From the NCBI GenBank assembly GCA_028622995.1, contig JAJQJQ010000034.1, forward strand, positions 2,108,001-2,172,000: DNA of 64,000 bases, in the 5' to 3' direction. This document shows, piece after piece, positions 26,301 to 37,995 of this stretch. The notes beneath the pieces are model-generated. The model saw only the letters and a list, made by a program, of their open reading frames with translations, was not told the origin of the DNA and ran no database searches. Numbering within the stretch: position 1 is the stretch's first letter; each line of letters starts with the position of its first letter. A program made the translations under genes and the position numbers. Source of the DNA: Panagrolaimus kolymaensis. Lineage: Eukaryota > Nematoda > Chromadorea > Rhabditida > Panagrolaimidae.

Positions 26301-29300
26301 AGACGAAAAACAGAAGAAAAAGAATGCGGTTTAATTCCATTCAATTTTAGTGTCTTTGAAATAACTTTTTTATTTTTATATTTTAAGTCAACTGTGCGCA
26401 ATCCCCCCATTTACATCGCATAACAACACTGAGCTGAGCCGAGTTGTTGCGGCAGCCAACCATTTAAAAGTTATTTTTGGGAAGAGAAATAAAAAGACAA
26501 AAATATAATGGATGCGGTGAAATACCATCACACAATGGGATGGAACGCAACGCAATAACGCATTTTTTTTTTTGCGACGCACTTCGATTTCCCGGATATT
26601 TCACTTTTTTTTTCTTTCGTTCTTTTTATTTCTCTCTAAAAGGGTCAAAATAGCATTTACTCCTCTTGGTAATTACTCGTCTTCTTTCTTTTTGTTTGCA
26701 TTTTTTTATGGACAAAATCAAAGCGTATTCAAATTTTTTTGAAAGTACATAGAAAAAGAAAGGATGTTCGATGTTTGACGTCGGTTGCTTGCTTTGTTGT
26801 TTATTAAACTTTTTTTTTTGTATTATTATTTTTTTCTTCTTTGAATTTAAAGTTTGTTTAGTTTCATTTTAGTTGCCGTTTTTTTCCAAACAATAGGTTA
26901 CATCCAAAATAACAAAAGAAAAATTCTTTTTTACGTGTATATTTTTGTGAGAAAAAAAGAGGAAAGGTAAAATAATAACAAAGCTTTTAATAAAAGAAAA
27001 GAAAAAAGTCAAATGTCAGAAAACAAATAATCTAAGTTAGCACATTGGAATCTATAGTTTTTACTTTTATTTCTATTTTTTTTTTGAAATATAAAAGTAA
27101 TTTTTTTTTGTTGGAAATTCAACCGTGAACTTAAAATTGGAATCAATCATTTTTTTTTTTAAAATCTCTCTTTTTTTATCCTCATTGTTTTTCTTTTCCT
27201 TTTTTTATTGACTTCCTAAAGCTTTTTTCCAAAAAGTAGTAAAAAAATTTTTTTTATTTTTTGGTTGGCTCTCCTTTTCTTCCTCGACCAACGAAAACGA
27301 CGACGATAAAATTGATCCTCTCGTCGTAATCGTGGACACTTTTGGTGGGACACTTGTCGACGACGACGATGGAAATATTTTTTTTGATGCTTGTTGGAAA
27401 CGAAATGAACAAATGATTTTTTTATGTGCGCAAAACAAAATCGATCCTTAGCTTTTATTTTCTTAAAATATTTTGTTTAATTTTTTCATTTGCTAAATTA
27501 TTTTTTTTATTTTCAAGCATCAAAATATTTTTAGTTTTAGTTGCATTTTTTTGCTCCAAATTGTTTTTTTTCCCTTTTCAAGAATTTTGTTTTGTTTTTT
27601 ATCATCTTTAAGAGAGAAAAAAACAAATATACACCAAAAATTGCTACTTTCTCACATGGGCCAAAAAAATTTGGGGTGCCTGAGTAATGGTCAGAAGAGA
27701 AGTAGTTTTTGTGGTTGGGTATGAGCAATACTTATTCTTCTTTTTATTTTTGTTGCTGTTGCCTCGGCGGAACACATTGTTGTTGCCTTCCTATTATTTA
27801 TCACGCCTTTCTTTTCTCTTTTGTCTTTTGCCCTTAAAAAAATGGTCGAGAAAAGAGTGTTGACTGGTTTATGATGAAACTTTAGGCCTTTTGGGGGTAT
27901 CTTTTTTTATTTATTTCACAGCTCCATATAAAAAGAAGAGAAAGAGAAACAAAAATCTTGTCAATTTATTATTTGGGAATTTGAGCCAGCCTGCTTTTTT
28001 GGCCCATGGGTTTATGTATTTTTTTCAAACATCTTCATTGCTTTTATTTTTTCGTGTAATTTTTTTTCTCATATTTTTAAACAAAGTAAAAAGAGTTTTT
28101 TAACCGGTTTTACGTGTTTGAAATCAATTGTCTCGGCAAATCATTCTTTATCATTATCTTATCGCTTCTTTCAGCGGTGTGTGTAATGAAGTGACAATGA
28201 TGTGAAAATAAAACCTTTTTTAACTGCAAATCAAATTGCAATTAAAATCAAATATTTTTATTGCTCATCGTCGTCTCCTTCTCATTGATAAAAAAAAGTT
28301 AAAACATAAATCCATTTTTCTTTTGTTGTTTTTGTTTATGCTTTTTTTTCTTTAAACCAAAATAATTATTATGCCAGAAATTAATGAAAATTTGAATGAT
28401 TTTCGTTTACAATTACAACATCATGAAGTGCCACTTGAGTGGTATATACGGGATTTGCCATGTGGTTCGTTTTTGGTTTTATCCTTCTTATTTTATTTTT
28501 TTTTTAAGTAAACAGAAGCTTTTCCTAAAAAAAAGGGCATCTCATTCATAAAAAAAATGCGTGCCACACCACGCTAACATTTTACGTTCGTCGAGCTATA
28601 TAATTACGTAAATGATGACATTTTATGGGTTTCCATAAAAAACTTTTTTGAAGCAAAAAACCTTTTTTTGGGAAATAAGTAAATAAAAAAATACTAAAAA
28701 AAGGATATATTTAATTTTGTCACTATTTTTGGGTTTTTTTTTGTTTTATGGGATGGAAATTAAATCTTTTATAAAATTTAATTTAAATTTATGGGATATA
28801 AAAGTAACACAAAAATGTGGGCTTCCAAAGGTTTTTTATTATTCCCCAGAAACAATATACTTATATGGTAATCATTTCAGGCACTACAACCTCAGCTGGA
28901 CCAACTCATAGTTTTATAAATTTAAAGCAATTATTGCAAGTATCAGATAACGATAAAATTGTTTTACCTACGGTTTATATTGATGATCTCGAAGAAGTAA
29001 ATATAACTCTGTTTTTTTTTTGATTTAATTAAAAACTATTTTGTTTTAGGACAATCTTCAAAAAGCCATAACATTCCCAAAACCATTATTACAAATAACT
29101 GATAAACCAACAATATTAGAAAGTTTAGATGTTTCTGAATATTTGGTTCTTCGAGCTAAAGATGCTCATTCAAAGCCAACAGAGGTTTGTCAAATAAAAA
29201 AAATATGTTGGGCCCTGCCTGTTAAAAGCTTTCCAGATGGTTAGGAAATAAAAAGTTTTCCCTATCCTTTTTTCTGACCATTTGACCCTTCTTAGTTTGC

Positions 29301-31780
29301 TTCCCATCTTCTTTTTTTTGGTGCTAAGCATCACTCCATCTTAATCCCTTGTGCATTTGCTGCTGCCTGCGCAAAAAAATAAAAAGAAAAGAGAAGAATA
29401 TCCATTGTTTATTCCGATTTTCAATTCGCTTAAATGTGCCAAAATCTTTTTATCCATCCATCCTTTTTTCTAATTGACCCTTAATGAGAGAAATAATAAA
29501 AATTTGCAAAATAAAAATCTTTTTCTTTTCCACTTTTTTTTATAAAGGAACGTTTTCCAACCAAAAAATGGTTTAAGCATTTTCATTTTGATGGTTTTTA
29601 ATAATTTAATTATAATATTTGCATTTTTATTGCGTTCGTCGTTGTCGTAAATCATCATTCATTGAAAAAAATATTATGAGTTATGTGCAACCACGAAATC
29701 AGCGAATATTAAAAAATCAGTGTTGTCCTAAATAAAAATATATAAAACTGTTTAATGCTATTTATTATATAATTTAATTCCTCCTCCCTCCTTCCTCAAA
29801 AAAATGCGGTCATAAAAATAATATTTGCATAATTCTTTATTTTTATTATTTTTATTTTTGTAGGTTCGTGGTGGCCCAAAAGATGCTCTTATTGTTTATG
29901 CAACTCAACCCATTGGAACGTTACTTTATCAAGAAGCATTTTTAACAACCTATCGCGGATTTGTTTCTTCGTTGGAATTAATTCAAAAACTTGTTCGAAG
30001 GTAAATTTGCATAAATTTGGCGCCAAAAAAATAATAACCTTTTATTTTTTTCTGTCTTTAGATATTTGTACATGAATTTATCAAAAGAATTGAATGAAAC
30101 TCGAGCGGCAAGGCAAACATTTTCTGTATTAGTTCGAGTTGTCGATGAACTTTGCGCTACGGAATTAACTATTGACCTTATAACTATGGTGACTTCATTT
30201 GTTTATCGCCTTATTCGAGATGGAAATTATGATTTTTCGCGATTACTTAGGTTAGTTCTTTTTTTTATTATTCTTTTCTTTCTTCATGCTTGTTTATGAT
30301 TGCTTGCTTGACAAAGCTGTAAACAAACATGAAAACCATAAAGCAAAAAACAAAAAAAAAATGTTAAATTCTTCCTTTTTTCTTTCTTTCTTTCTTTTCT
30401 TTTTTTATTGTCAATTTTTTATTATATAAAATAAAAGAATGAGCTTGAAAAATAGAAAAATGAAATTTGAGGAGATTCTTTTTTTGTGAAGCAGCAAGCC
30501 ACCAGCCAACTAACGACAACAACCTGTGGAATGAAAAAGAATATTTATTTAGTTTATAAATAAATAAAATAAAAAATGTGAAATAAAGATATCCTCTTTT
30601 TTATTTTTTATTTCTTATTTTTTTGTTTGATAAAAAAGACAAATTTTTTTATTTGATGTTTTTTAATTTTGCAGAAAACGTTTGATGGAACGAATTCAAG
30701 AAAAATCTCCCATAAATTTAAATAATTCTTCTGATTCATCAAGTATGTCATCAAGCACCCCAACAATCACAAAGTGAGAATATTTTGAATATTTTGGAAA
30801 TTAATAAACAAATTATTCTCATGTTTTTTAGACGCACAACTCTCTTTCAACATCCTTCTTCACAAATTGCTAAACAAATAACATATTTGGATTCAGAATT
30901 ATTCCATAAAATAGAGGTAAAAATCCAAATAATTATTTCCGAGATTATTTTTTATTTTCTCTTTTTTAGCCAGCTGAAATGTTGTGGTGGGCGAAGGAGC
31001 AAGATCCTGCAAAAAGTCCCAATGTTGTTTTATTTACTGAACATTTTAATAAAATTTCTTATTGGGTTCGAAGTAACGTACTCCAACCAAATGAGCATCG
31101 TGAAAGAGAGAAATATTTTTTAAAATTTATTAAAATTATGAAACAACTTCGAAAAATGGGAAATTTAAGTTCATATTTAGCAATTTTATCGGCTTTGGAT
31201 TCTGGACCTGTGCGGAGATTGGATTGGTCTAAAAGTCTCAGGGAACAACTTAATGAGCACACCGATATTATTGATTCTAAAATGTCATTTAAAAATTATC
31301 GTGCAGTTCTTTCCGAAACTCAACCTCCTTGTTTGCCATATATGTAAGTGATAGGAAAAAGTTAGAGTCAAAAATGCATAAATAAGAATTTTAATTTTAT
31401 TTAAAAAAATTAAATCCATATAATTTTTGTTATTATTTTTAGTGGCCTAATTTTACAAGATTTAACTTTTGTTGATGTTGGCAATCCTGATTACCTCTCC
31501 CCTGCAATGTGTAATAATAAAACTAATTTACTTAATTATGGTAAAAGATGGCAGCAATTTGCCATATTAGATAATGTTCGTCGATTTAAAAGCTGGTAAC
31601 CTTTTTTTTTATTCTTGTTAATATTTTTTCTTAATTTTAACGCTTTTCAGGACTTATAATATTCAAAGAGATGAAAAAATTCAAAGATTTTTTAATGCTT
31701 TCGCAAATTGCCTCGGTGAAGAAGAAGCTTGGACTCGATCATTGGAAATCAAACCCCGTAAACCTTCAGCACGCAATTAA
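20384..31780 (+). CDS. RAPGEF1: Rap guanine nucleotide exchange factor C3G (RAPGEF1-like), 1082 residues
   Basis: Activates Rap-type small GTPases at sites of adhesion and tyrosine-kinase signalling. Sixteen exons join in frame: 20384-20612, 21283-21440, 23850-24412, 24492-24986, 25048-25153, 25230-25367, 25420-25561, 28881-28996, 29050-29184, 29864-30000, 30062-30250, 30675-30773, 30832-30916, 30970-31343, 31443-31595, 31651-31780. The N-terminal 600 residues are polar with Ser/Pro-rich stretches (DEPPPSSPLSP); I see no exact PPxLPxK Crk-binding motif. The RasGEF N domain is about residues 695-800 (VRGGPKDALIVYAT, FLTTYRGF). The CDC25 domain is about 836-1075. The segments TQPPCLPYIGLILQDLTFV and SLEIKPRKPS place it with C3G rather than PDZ-GEF or RasGRP. 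Total length is close to the human protein (about 1077). Long introns and two further candidate first exons suggest several promoters. Confidence 0.92.
21441..23849 (+). other. long C3G intron containing an alternative first exon
   Basis: This 2.4-kb intron lies between the second and third coding exons. It is AT-rich with low-complexity tracts and (CGT)n at 22279-22294. Its only coding signal is the alternative exon at 22873-22953. Confidence 0.6.
22873..22953 (+). CDS. RAPGEF1: alternative first coding exon of C3G (27 residues)
   Basis: ATG followed by 27 codons (MHRQAKSRIPVYKNL then PCKRYWHAPKLL) and a perfect GTAAGT donor ending in phase 0. That is exactly the phase needed to join the exon at 23850, which the main transcript also enters in phase 0. 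The peptide is basic and replaces the first 129 residues of the main form. No other use for this donor is visible. It is inferred as an alternative promoter exon; transcript evidence is lacking. Confidence 0.55.
25562..28880 (+). other. long C3G intron with another possible first exon
   Basis: A 3.3-kb intron with an unusual GTTGGT donor. If it is not spliced, the frame reads through TSGWLKIK to a TAG at 25579-25581, giving a short isoform without the GEF domain. The rest is A/T tracts and low-complexity frames, apart from the candidate exon at 28371-28464. Confidence 0.5.
28371..28464 (+). CDS. RAPGEF1: alternative first coding exon of C3G (31 residues)
   Basis: ATG plus 31 codons (MPEINENLNDFRLQLQHHEV then PLEWYIRDLPC) with a GTTCGT donor in phase 1, compatible with the acceptor at 28881 that the main transcript also enters in phase 1. 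The sequence is well mixed and not low complexity. A transcript starting here would encode a short form holding little more than the catalytic RasGEF N and CDC25 domains. Inferred from phase and composition only. Confidence 0.5.
29185..29863 (+). other. C3G intron, no other feature
   Basis: A 679-bp intron just before the RasGEF N domain exons. AT-rich, with no coding or structural signal seen. Confidence 0.6.
30251..30674 (+). other. C3G intron, no other feature
   Basis: A 424-bp intron between RasGEF exons; it holds A/T tracts and a short TTTC repeat only. Confidence 0.6.
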
Positions 31781-32440
31781 TCAAATATTTAATTAATTAA
31801 ATATTTTACACAAATTTTCTCCTTCTATGCCAAGTTCCTTCTTATAATAATAATTTTTTTTTTATTACTTTGTACATATTTTTTTATCTCCCATATTTAT
31901 CCCGGATAGCAATTTTCTCGGTGCTTTTCTTTTTTTTCATTTTAGTCAAATAAAAATGTTAATGCAAAAATAAATGATTGAATCTCTATTTTAAAAGTAT
32001 TTAGGATTTACACATTGAAGATTATTATGAATTTGTAAAATTAAGTGATGCCTTTTAAAATAATAAAGAAATATAATATTTTTTACATAATTTTTTCCTC
32101 ACTAAAATTCTTTGATGCAACGTTTATTTTTTTGATATTTTTTAGAATTAAAAAAACCTTGTCGAATCAAGGACACGTGATTTTCTTTTCATGTTTTCTT
32201 TTGTCAAATGAACAAACTCAACATAATGGTTGGTCTCAAAGTCTCAAAAAATAGTCTTTGCACCTTTTTTTGTACATAAAAAGCAAACATGAATTTCTTT
32301 TTTTGGTCAAAATCATCAAAAATTGTTTTTGTGTTTTTTACCCGCGATCAATACTATAATTTTAGATTAAAAAAAGAAAACATTTTTTTTAATTTGTTCA
32401 ACTTTTTTCTGTTTAGTTATTTCAGTTTTACAGAATTACA
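31781..32440. other. spacer between C3G and the molybdenum hydroxylase gene
   Basis: Holds the C3G 3' UTR and the upstream region of the next gene. A TTTTACAG acceptor ends at 32433, 7 bases before that gene's ATG, and is a likely trans-splice site. The spacing (660 bp) is larger than in a typical nematode operon, so separate promoters are more likely. Confidence 0.5.
31969..31974 (+). terminator. poly(A) signal of C3G
   Basis: AATAAA about 190 bases after the stop; a second copy lies at 31949-31954. Either could serve. Confidence 0.5.
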
Positions 32441-35400
32441 ATGCGGAAAGCCCTAATATTTTTTATTAATGGGATAAAATTTGAATTGGAAAATGTTGCA
32501 CCGGATTTGACTTTAGTCTCATTTTTGAGATCTCAAGGTTGGAGTTTCTTTTTTTTGTTGTGGCTTTCAAACCTCGAACATAATTTTAGGTTTAACTGGA
32601 GCCAAAATTGGTTGCTTGGAAGGAGTTTGTGGTTCCTGCACCGTCGTTATTGGAAAATGGAATTTAGATCAAAAGAAAGCTCGGTAAACTAACGAATTAG
32701 TATTCCAGGCTTAACTAAAGCTAAATAAATCAATATAGATATATTTCCGCAAATGCTTGTTTGGTACCAATATATTGGGTAGATATGTGCTTTGTTATAA
32801 CTGTCGAAGGTATTGGTAACCCAGAGAAAATGCATCCAATCCAAGAAAGACTTTCAAGAGGTCATGGCTCCCAATGTGGCTATTGTTCACCCGGATTTGT
32901 AATGGCTATGTATGCTTTGCTTAGAAATACCACATATCCAAGTGAAAAAGAAATTAAGCAAACTTTGAAAGGTTGGTGACTTTTGGAACATAACATACAA
33001 ACTTTTGCCAAGTTTATTTTGAAATCTTCGAATTTTTTTTGACCCTTAAATTTCAAAATATTCAGAATCAAAATTACTTTCAGGAAATCTTTGTCGATGC
33101 ACAGGTTATCGACCAATCCTAGAAGCATTCAATACTTTTACCTCAAAAAATGCAAATTTATGCAGCGGATGCCCTGGCCAAATCAATGGACAGTGTTGTA
33201 AAACCAATTCACCACCCGATAGTTTGATTGACGTTTACGAAGAAGGTTTAACAAAATGGAAAGATTTTCCTAAATATGATCCAACTCAAGAACTCATTTT
33301 TCCACCAGAGCTAATTGTAAGTTTATTAACTATTTTTTCTTTTTAATTAAGAAATATTTTGTTTAGAAAATTATTGAAAAACTTCAACCCGAGAAAGTTT
33401 TTTCACTACAAGCAAAAATAACATCAATTTACTGCCCGAAAAGTTTAAAATATGTGAAAGATGTAGTGAAAAGTTTGCCACAAGGTTTAACAATTCATCA
33501 TGTCTCTTCAGGACAAGGCTTGAGACTTCGTAAGTTTTTTGGCTTCTCTTTTTTCTTATACTATTCCTTCAAAATGTTGGATTCAAGCCACCATAAATTT
33601 AGCTAATTAACTTCCAAAATTTGCATTTTTTCTAGATTTATATCAGAGCAAATCAATTGAACCATCGAGTTTGATTTCGTATAACAATTGTGAAGAGATG
33701 AAAAGAATTGAGCAAGAAGGGGAAGATAAAATCCTATTAGGCGCATCGCTGTCATTAACAGAAGTTAGACAAACATTAGAAGACCACCCAATGAAAAAAG
33801 TTCTGAATGAACTCATATGGTTAATGGACGAATATTCAACGCCTTCTGTGAGAAATGTAGCGGTAAAATTTTAAAAATATAAATAATTTATTCATGAACC
33901 ATAATTTAATAAAAAAAAATTTAGACATGGGCTGGTTCGCTCCTTTCTGCTCATGGCGATTTTCCAACTATGGCGTTAGCGTTAAATATTAAACTTTATC
34001 TTTACAATTTTGATACAGATGAAAGTTTAATAATTGCAGTTGATGAAAACTTTTTTTCCACTGGTAAATTGACTATTTGTGATAATACAATTATTACCCA
34101 TTGTGTTGTGGATTTAACGGACGTATGTCTACCATAAGGTGGAACAATTCACTAAATTAATTTTTTTAGATTAAATCCATTCGATCGGCTAAGTTTGAAC
34201 CAGAACTACATCGTTTGGTAAATTTGGTTGAAATTTGTTTTAATGATGGCAAAAATCAAATAGCTGTAAATGGTTTTGAAAAGCATCCTCAATTATTTAA
34301 AAATATAAAATTGGAAGATTTGTATAGTGAACTTGAAAAAAAAGGTGTGACTAAAGAAAAACTTGAAGGAGTTCCAAGTTTGGTAAACCTTGCAAAACAA
34401 AACAAAAATTTGGATGAAGAAGATCATTTTGAAACATTGCAACTCTTTCAAGTAAGTTCAATCACGAAAAAATTAAGGGTCAGAAAAATGTACCGAATTA
34501 CATATATTAGAGCGGCGGAGAATTAAACGAAACAACGAATTCGATGTGGATAATAAATTAAAACAAAATTCAAATTTTAGCCATCAGAAAATAAACTTAA
34601 CCAATATGGTGCTGTCGGTCGTCCTTTAGCTCACCAATATGCGGATCGGCATACAACAGGCGATGCAAAATATGTTGGAGACATAAAAGTTGCGGGTTCG
34701 TTTAATTTGATTCCTCAACTTTAAATAATTACATTTTGATTTCCAGATTTACTTCACATTGCTTTGGTACTTTCAAGCGAGGCGCACGCTGAACTTATCA
34801 ATGTTGATCCTTCTGATGCCTTAAAACTCAGTGGCGTGATATGTTATGTGGATATTAAGGATATTCCTGAAAAAGGAACAAATCTTCCGAGTTTACATCC
34901 AGCAAGTTGTCCGGTTGATGACACTCCAATTTTTGCAGATAAAAAAGTAATTTCAATTCATCCTAACGTAATATGCTCTTATCCATGTTGATTATGCAAA
35001 TTTGTAGGTTGAATGTTTTGGACAAACTATTGGTGGCATTGTTGCAGAAACGGCTGAAATTGCTAGAAAAGCAACAAAGCTTGTAAAAGTCGAATATAAA
35101 AAACTCAAGCCTATTGTGTCGATCCAAGACGCAATCAAAGAAAAATCATATTTCACTCCTGAGCCGATGGTAATGAAACAAGGAGCAGATCCTGAAGAAA
35201 TCTTTAAAGATTGTGCAGAAGTAGTTGAAGGAAATATATACCTTCCAGGTCAACAACATTGTTATTTGGAGCCACAATCTGCAATTGTAATACCTGAAGA
35301 AAATGGAGAATGGTAAAGAAATTTTTCCAATGATTTTTTAAACACGCTAATTAATATATTAACAATCTCACTTCTTGGACCTTGGTCTTATCATTTGTTT

Positions 35401-37571
35401 TTTTAGGACAATATATTCATCCACTCAGCATGCTGCAAATGCCCAACTTCAAGCAGCTGTAATCTTGGGTATCGGTAAAAATAAAATTAATGTTCGAGTT
35501 AAACGAATTGGCGGAGGATTTGGTGGAAAATCGGGTACGCAATGTGGCCGAACGCGAAATATTGCTTTAATTGCTGCTAATAAACTAAAGCAACCTGTTA
35601 GTTGTGTATTAGATCGCCACGAAGATATGCTAAATACCGGTGGAAGGCATCCAGCTATGGCCAATTTTAAGTGAGTATAAAAATTAAAAAAGAACATTTT
35701 TTTCTAATTTCCAACAATTTAGGTTGGGTTGCGATTCAAATGGCAAAATTTTAGCTGGAAAATTTGAAGTTTATATTAATGGAGGCTATACGCAAGATGT
35801 AACTCTTTGGGTTCTTGGAGCATTAACATCAACGGGCGATGGAACCTTCCATATCCCAAATATTAAATATACTGGTTATGCATGCAAAACTCACACTGCT
35901 TCTAATACAGCTATGCGAGGATTTGGGCAACCCCAAGCCACATTTTTCATTGAATATGCGATGGATAAACTTGCAAGAAAAATTGGAATTTTACCAGAAA
36001 AAGTAAAAATAAAATAACTGTTATTTTATATAGGTAAAATAATTATATGGATAACTTTTTAGATACGCGAAATTAATAATGCCAAAGAGAACGAAGTTCG
36101 AATCGATGGATTTCCAATTCGATTTGATGCTTTATCAAAATGTTGGAAAGAATGTAAAAAATTGGCTGATTATGAAATTCTTAGAGTAGAAATTGATAAA
36201 TTTAACCAAAGTTCATCAAATAGAAAACGAGGCTTAGCTTTAACTTCTAGCAGATTTGGTTTGCTACATGGAAAGACTTTTGAACAAGTAAGCCACAAAT
36301 TAGAGTTTAAAATAAAGCACGATTTTATTTAAAAAATAAGTATACTTCAAAAAAATTATTGAATTATAGGTATTTGTTTTGGTCCAAATTTACTTGGATG
36401 GAACTGTAAGCGTTTCCATTGGAGGAACTGAAATGGGACAAGGATTGAATATTAAATGTCTTCAAGTGGCTAGTCAAGCCCTAAACCTTCCAATCGAAAA
36501 AATAACAATGATTGAAGCTAGCACTGATAAAACTGCAAATGCTCCAGTAACAGGAGGAAGCCAAGGAGCGGATATTTATGGACATGCAATAAAGGTTTTT
36601 TTTCATAATGTAAGGATTTATAAAATAATTTTAAAAGTTTAGCAAGCATGTGATCAACTGATGTCAAAGCTTAATCCACTTCTAAAAGAAAATAATAATA
36701 AAAATTGGGAAGAAATTGTTGTGGAAGCATACAATCAATGCATTCCATTATCCGCTGGCATTCATGGTCGATTTCCTCGAAAAGAAGTTGGCGGACCAGA
36801 TGAGGGACCTTTATATCATACGACTGGAACGGTTTGCACTGTGGTTGAAGTGGATGTAACTACTGGTGAACACTGGGTAAGATTATATTTTAGAATTATG
36901 GATTAGGGAGATTTAGAAAAAGCGATGTAAATCGTGCAAAACCTTTTATATCCCATTTTCAGCTTAAATCTGTTGATATTGTTATGGATACTGGAAATAG
37001 CTTAAATCCAGCCATTGATGTGGGACAAATTGAAGGAGGATTTATGCAGGCAAGTTTTTTTGTTCGCTTGTTCCCCAAAATTAGAAGCTTAACATTTTTA
37101 GATGTATGGCCATATGATTATGGAACAAGTCATTCATGACGATGATGGCCGACTTTTAACGGATTCATTCCGAAAATATCAAATTCCTACAGTAAAATGC
37201 GTACCCGAAAGATTTAGGGTCATGCTTCTTAAAAATCCTAATACATATCCAGGAGCAGTGTATTCGTCAAAGGTAGATTTTTTTAAATTCACAATGTTTT
37301 TCACCTCAGAAATCATAACTTTTTTTTTACATTTTTTTGAGATACAAAAATTATGTTTGATTTTTACTTCGATGAATTAATTTTTTTTCTTCAGGGCATC
37401 GGTGAACCACCTCTTCTTCTTGGAGCTTCTGCTTTCTTTGCAATCAAAGACGCAATCATATCTCTTTGTAATGGCAAACAAATATCAGACGATGCTCTTA
37501 TCCATCACATCGAACCTCCTTTAACGCCCTTCAAAATTAGAAAAGCTTGTGATGAACTTTTCAAACCATAG
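32441..37571 (+). CDS. xanthine dehydrogenase / aldehyde oxidase family enzyme, 1269 residues
   Basis: Molybdenum-flavin enzyme of purine or aldehyde oxidation. Nineteen exons join in frame, the first 32441-32537 and the last 37395-37571; one intron (37050-37101) has a GC donor. First 2Fe-2S cluster: C41, C46, C49 ([10 protein letters not shown]) and C71. Second cluster: C110, C113, C145, C147 ([14 protein letters not shown]). The FAD domain follows, with [16 protein letters not shown] near 350. The molybdopterin domain has [44 protein letters not shown] and [12 protein letters not shown]. From a remembered alignment with bovine xanthine oxidase, E802, R880, F914 and E1261 correspond to E702, R786, F871 and E1215. 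E702 and R786 point to xanthine-type catalysis, whereas the FAD segment looks more like aldehyde oxidase, so I leave substrate and symbol open. It is slightly shorter than typical (about 1330). Confidence 0.92.
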
Positions 37572-37995
37572 ATAATTTTGTTTTAGGTTATAAAAAAATA
37601 AAGAATTTTTGCTAGGATTGTTTATAAACTTTTTTAAATTTTAATATGTATCTTTTGCAACAAGGAAACAAAGCTTCAACTTTTTTTATTTTTTTATTCA
37701 GCGATGTATAAAATCGTTAAAAATAAAAATCAAACAAATTTTAATTTATAAAAAGATGCATAAAATAGGAAAATATCAAAAAAGAGAAATCCGAAAGACA
37801 TTGATAATGAAGCGCGCGCAAGAATACAAATTATTATATAAAAATATACCACTGTTACAGGGCAGCAAAAAGACGACAAACAAAAAACAATTAAAAGCAA
37901 TAATTCAGTTTAATATTTTTTTTATTGCTTTTAAAAAAACTGAGTATCCGTTTATTTTATTTTTACTCTTCTCTCATTTTTATTATTAATGGTTT
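37572..37995. other. convergent 3' intergenic region
   Basis: Spacer between the ends of the molybdenum hydroxylase gene (plus) and the DNAJB6-like gene (minus). The frame at 37756-37989 is Lys/Ile-rich low complexity and not supported. TTTATT at 37951-37956 reads AATAAA on the minus strand and may end the DNAJ transcript. Confidence 0.6.
37597..37602 (+). terminator. poly(A) signal of the molybdenum hydroxylase gene
   Basis: AATAAA 26 bases after the stop codon, close but workable for a nematode gene. Confidence 0.5.

Noticed and set aside
32441..37571. Horizontal transfer of the molybdenum hydroxylase gene
   Set aside because: It has 18 nematode-style introns and the same base composition as its neighbours; the family is native to animals.
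20384..37571. Operon of C3G and the molybdenum hydroxylase gene
   Set aside because: The 660-bp spacer is longer than usual operon spacing, and unrelated functions give no support.
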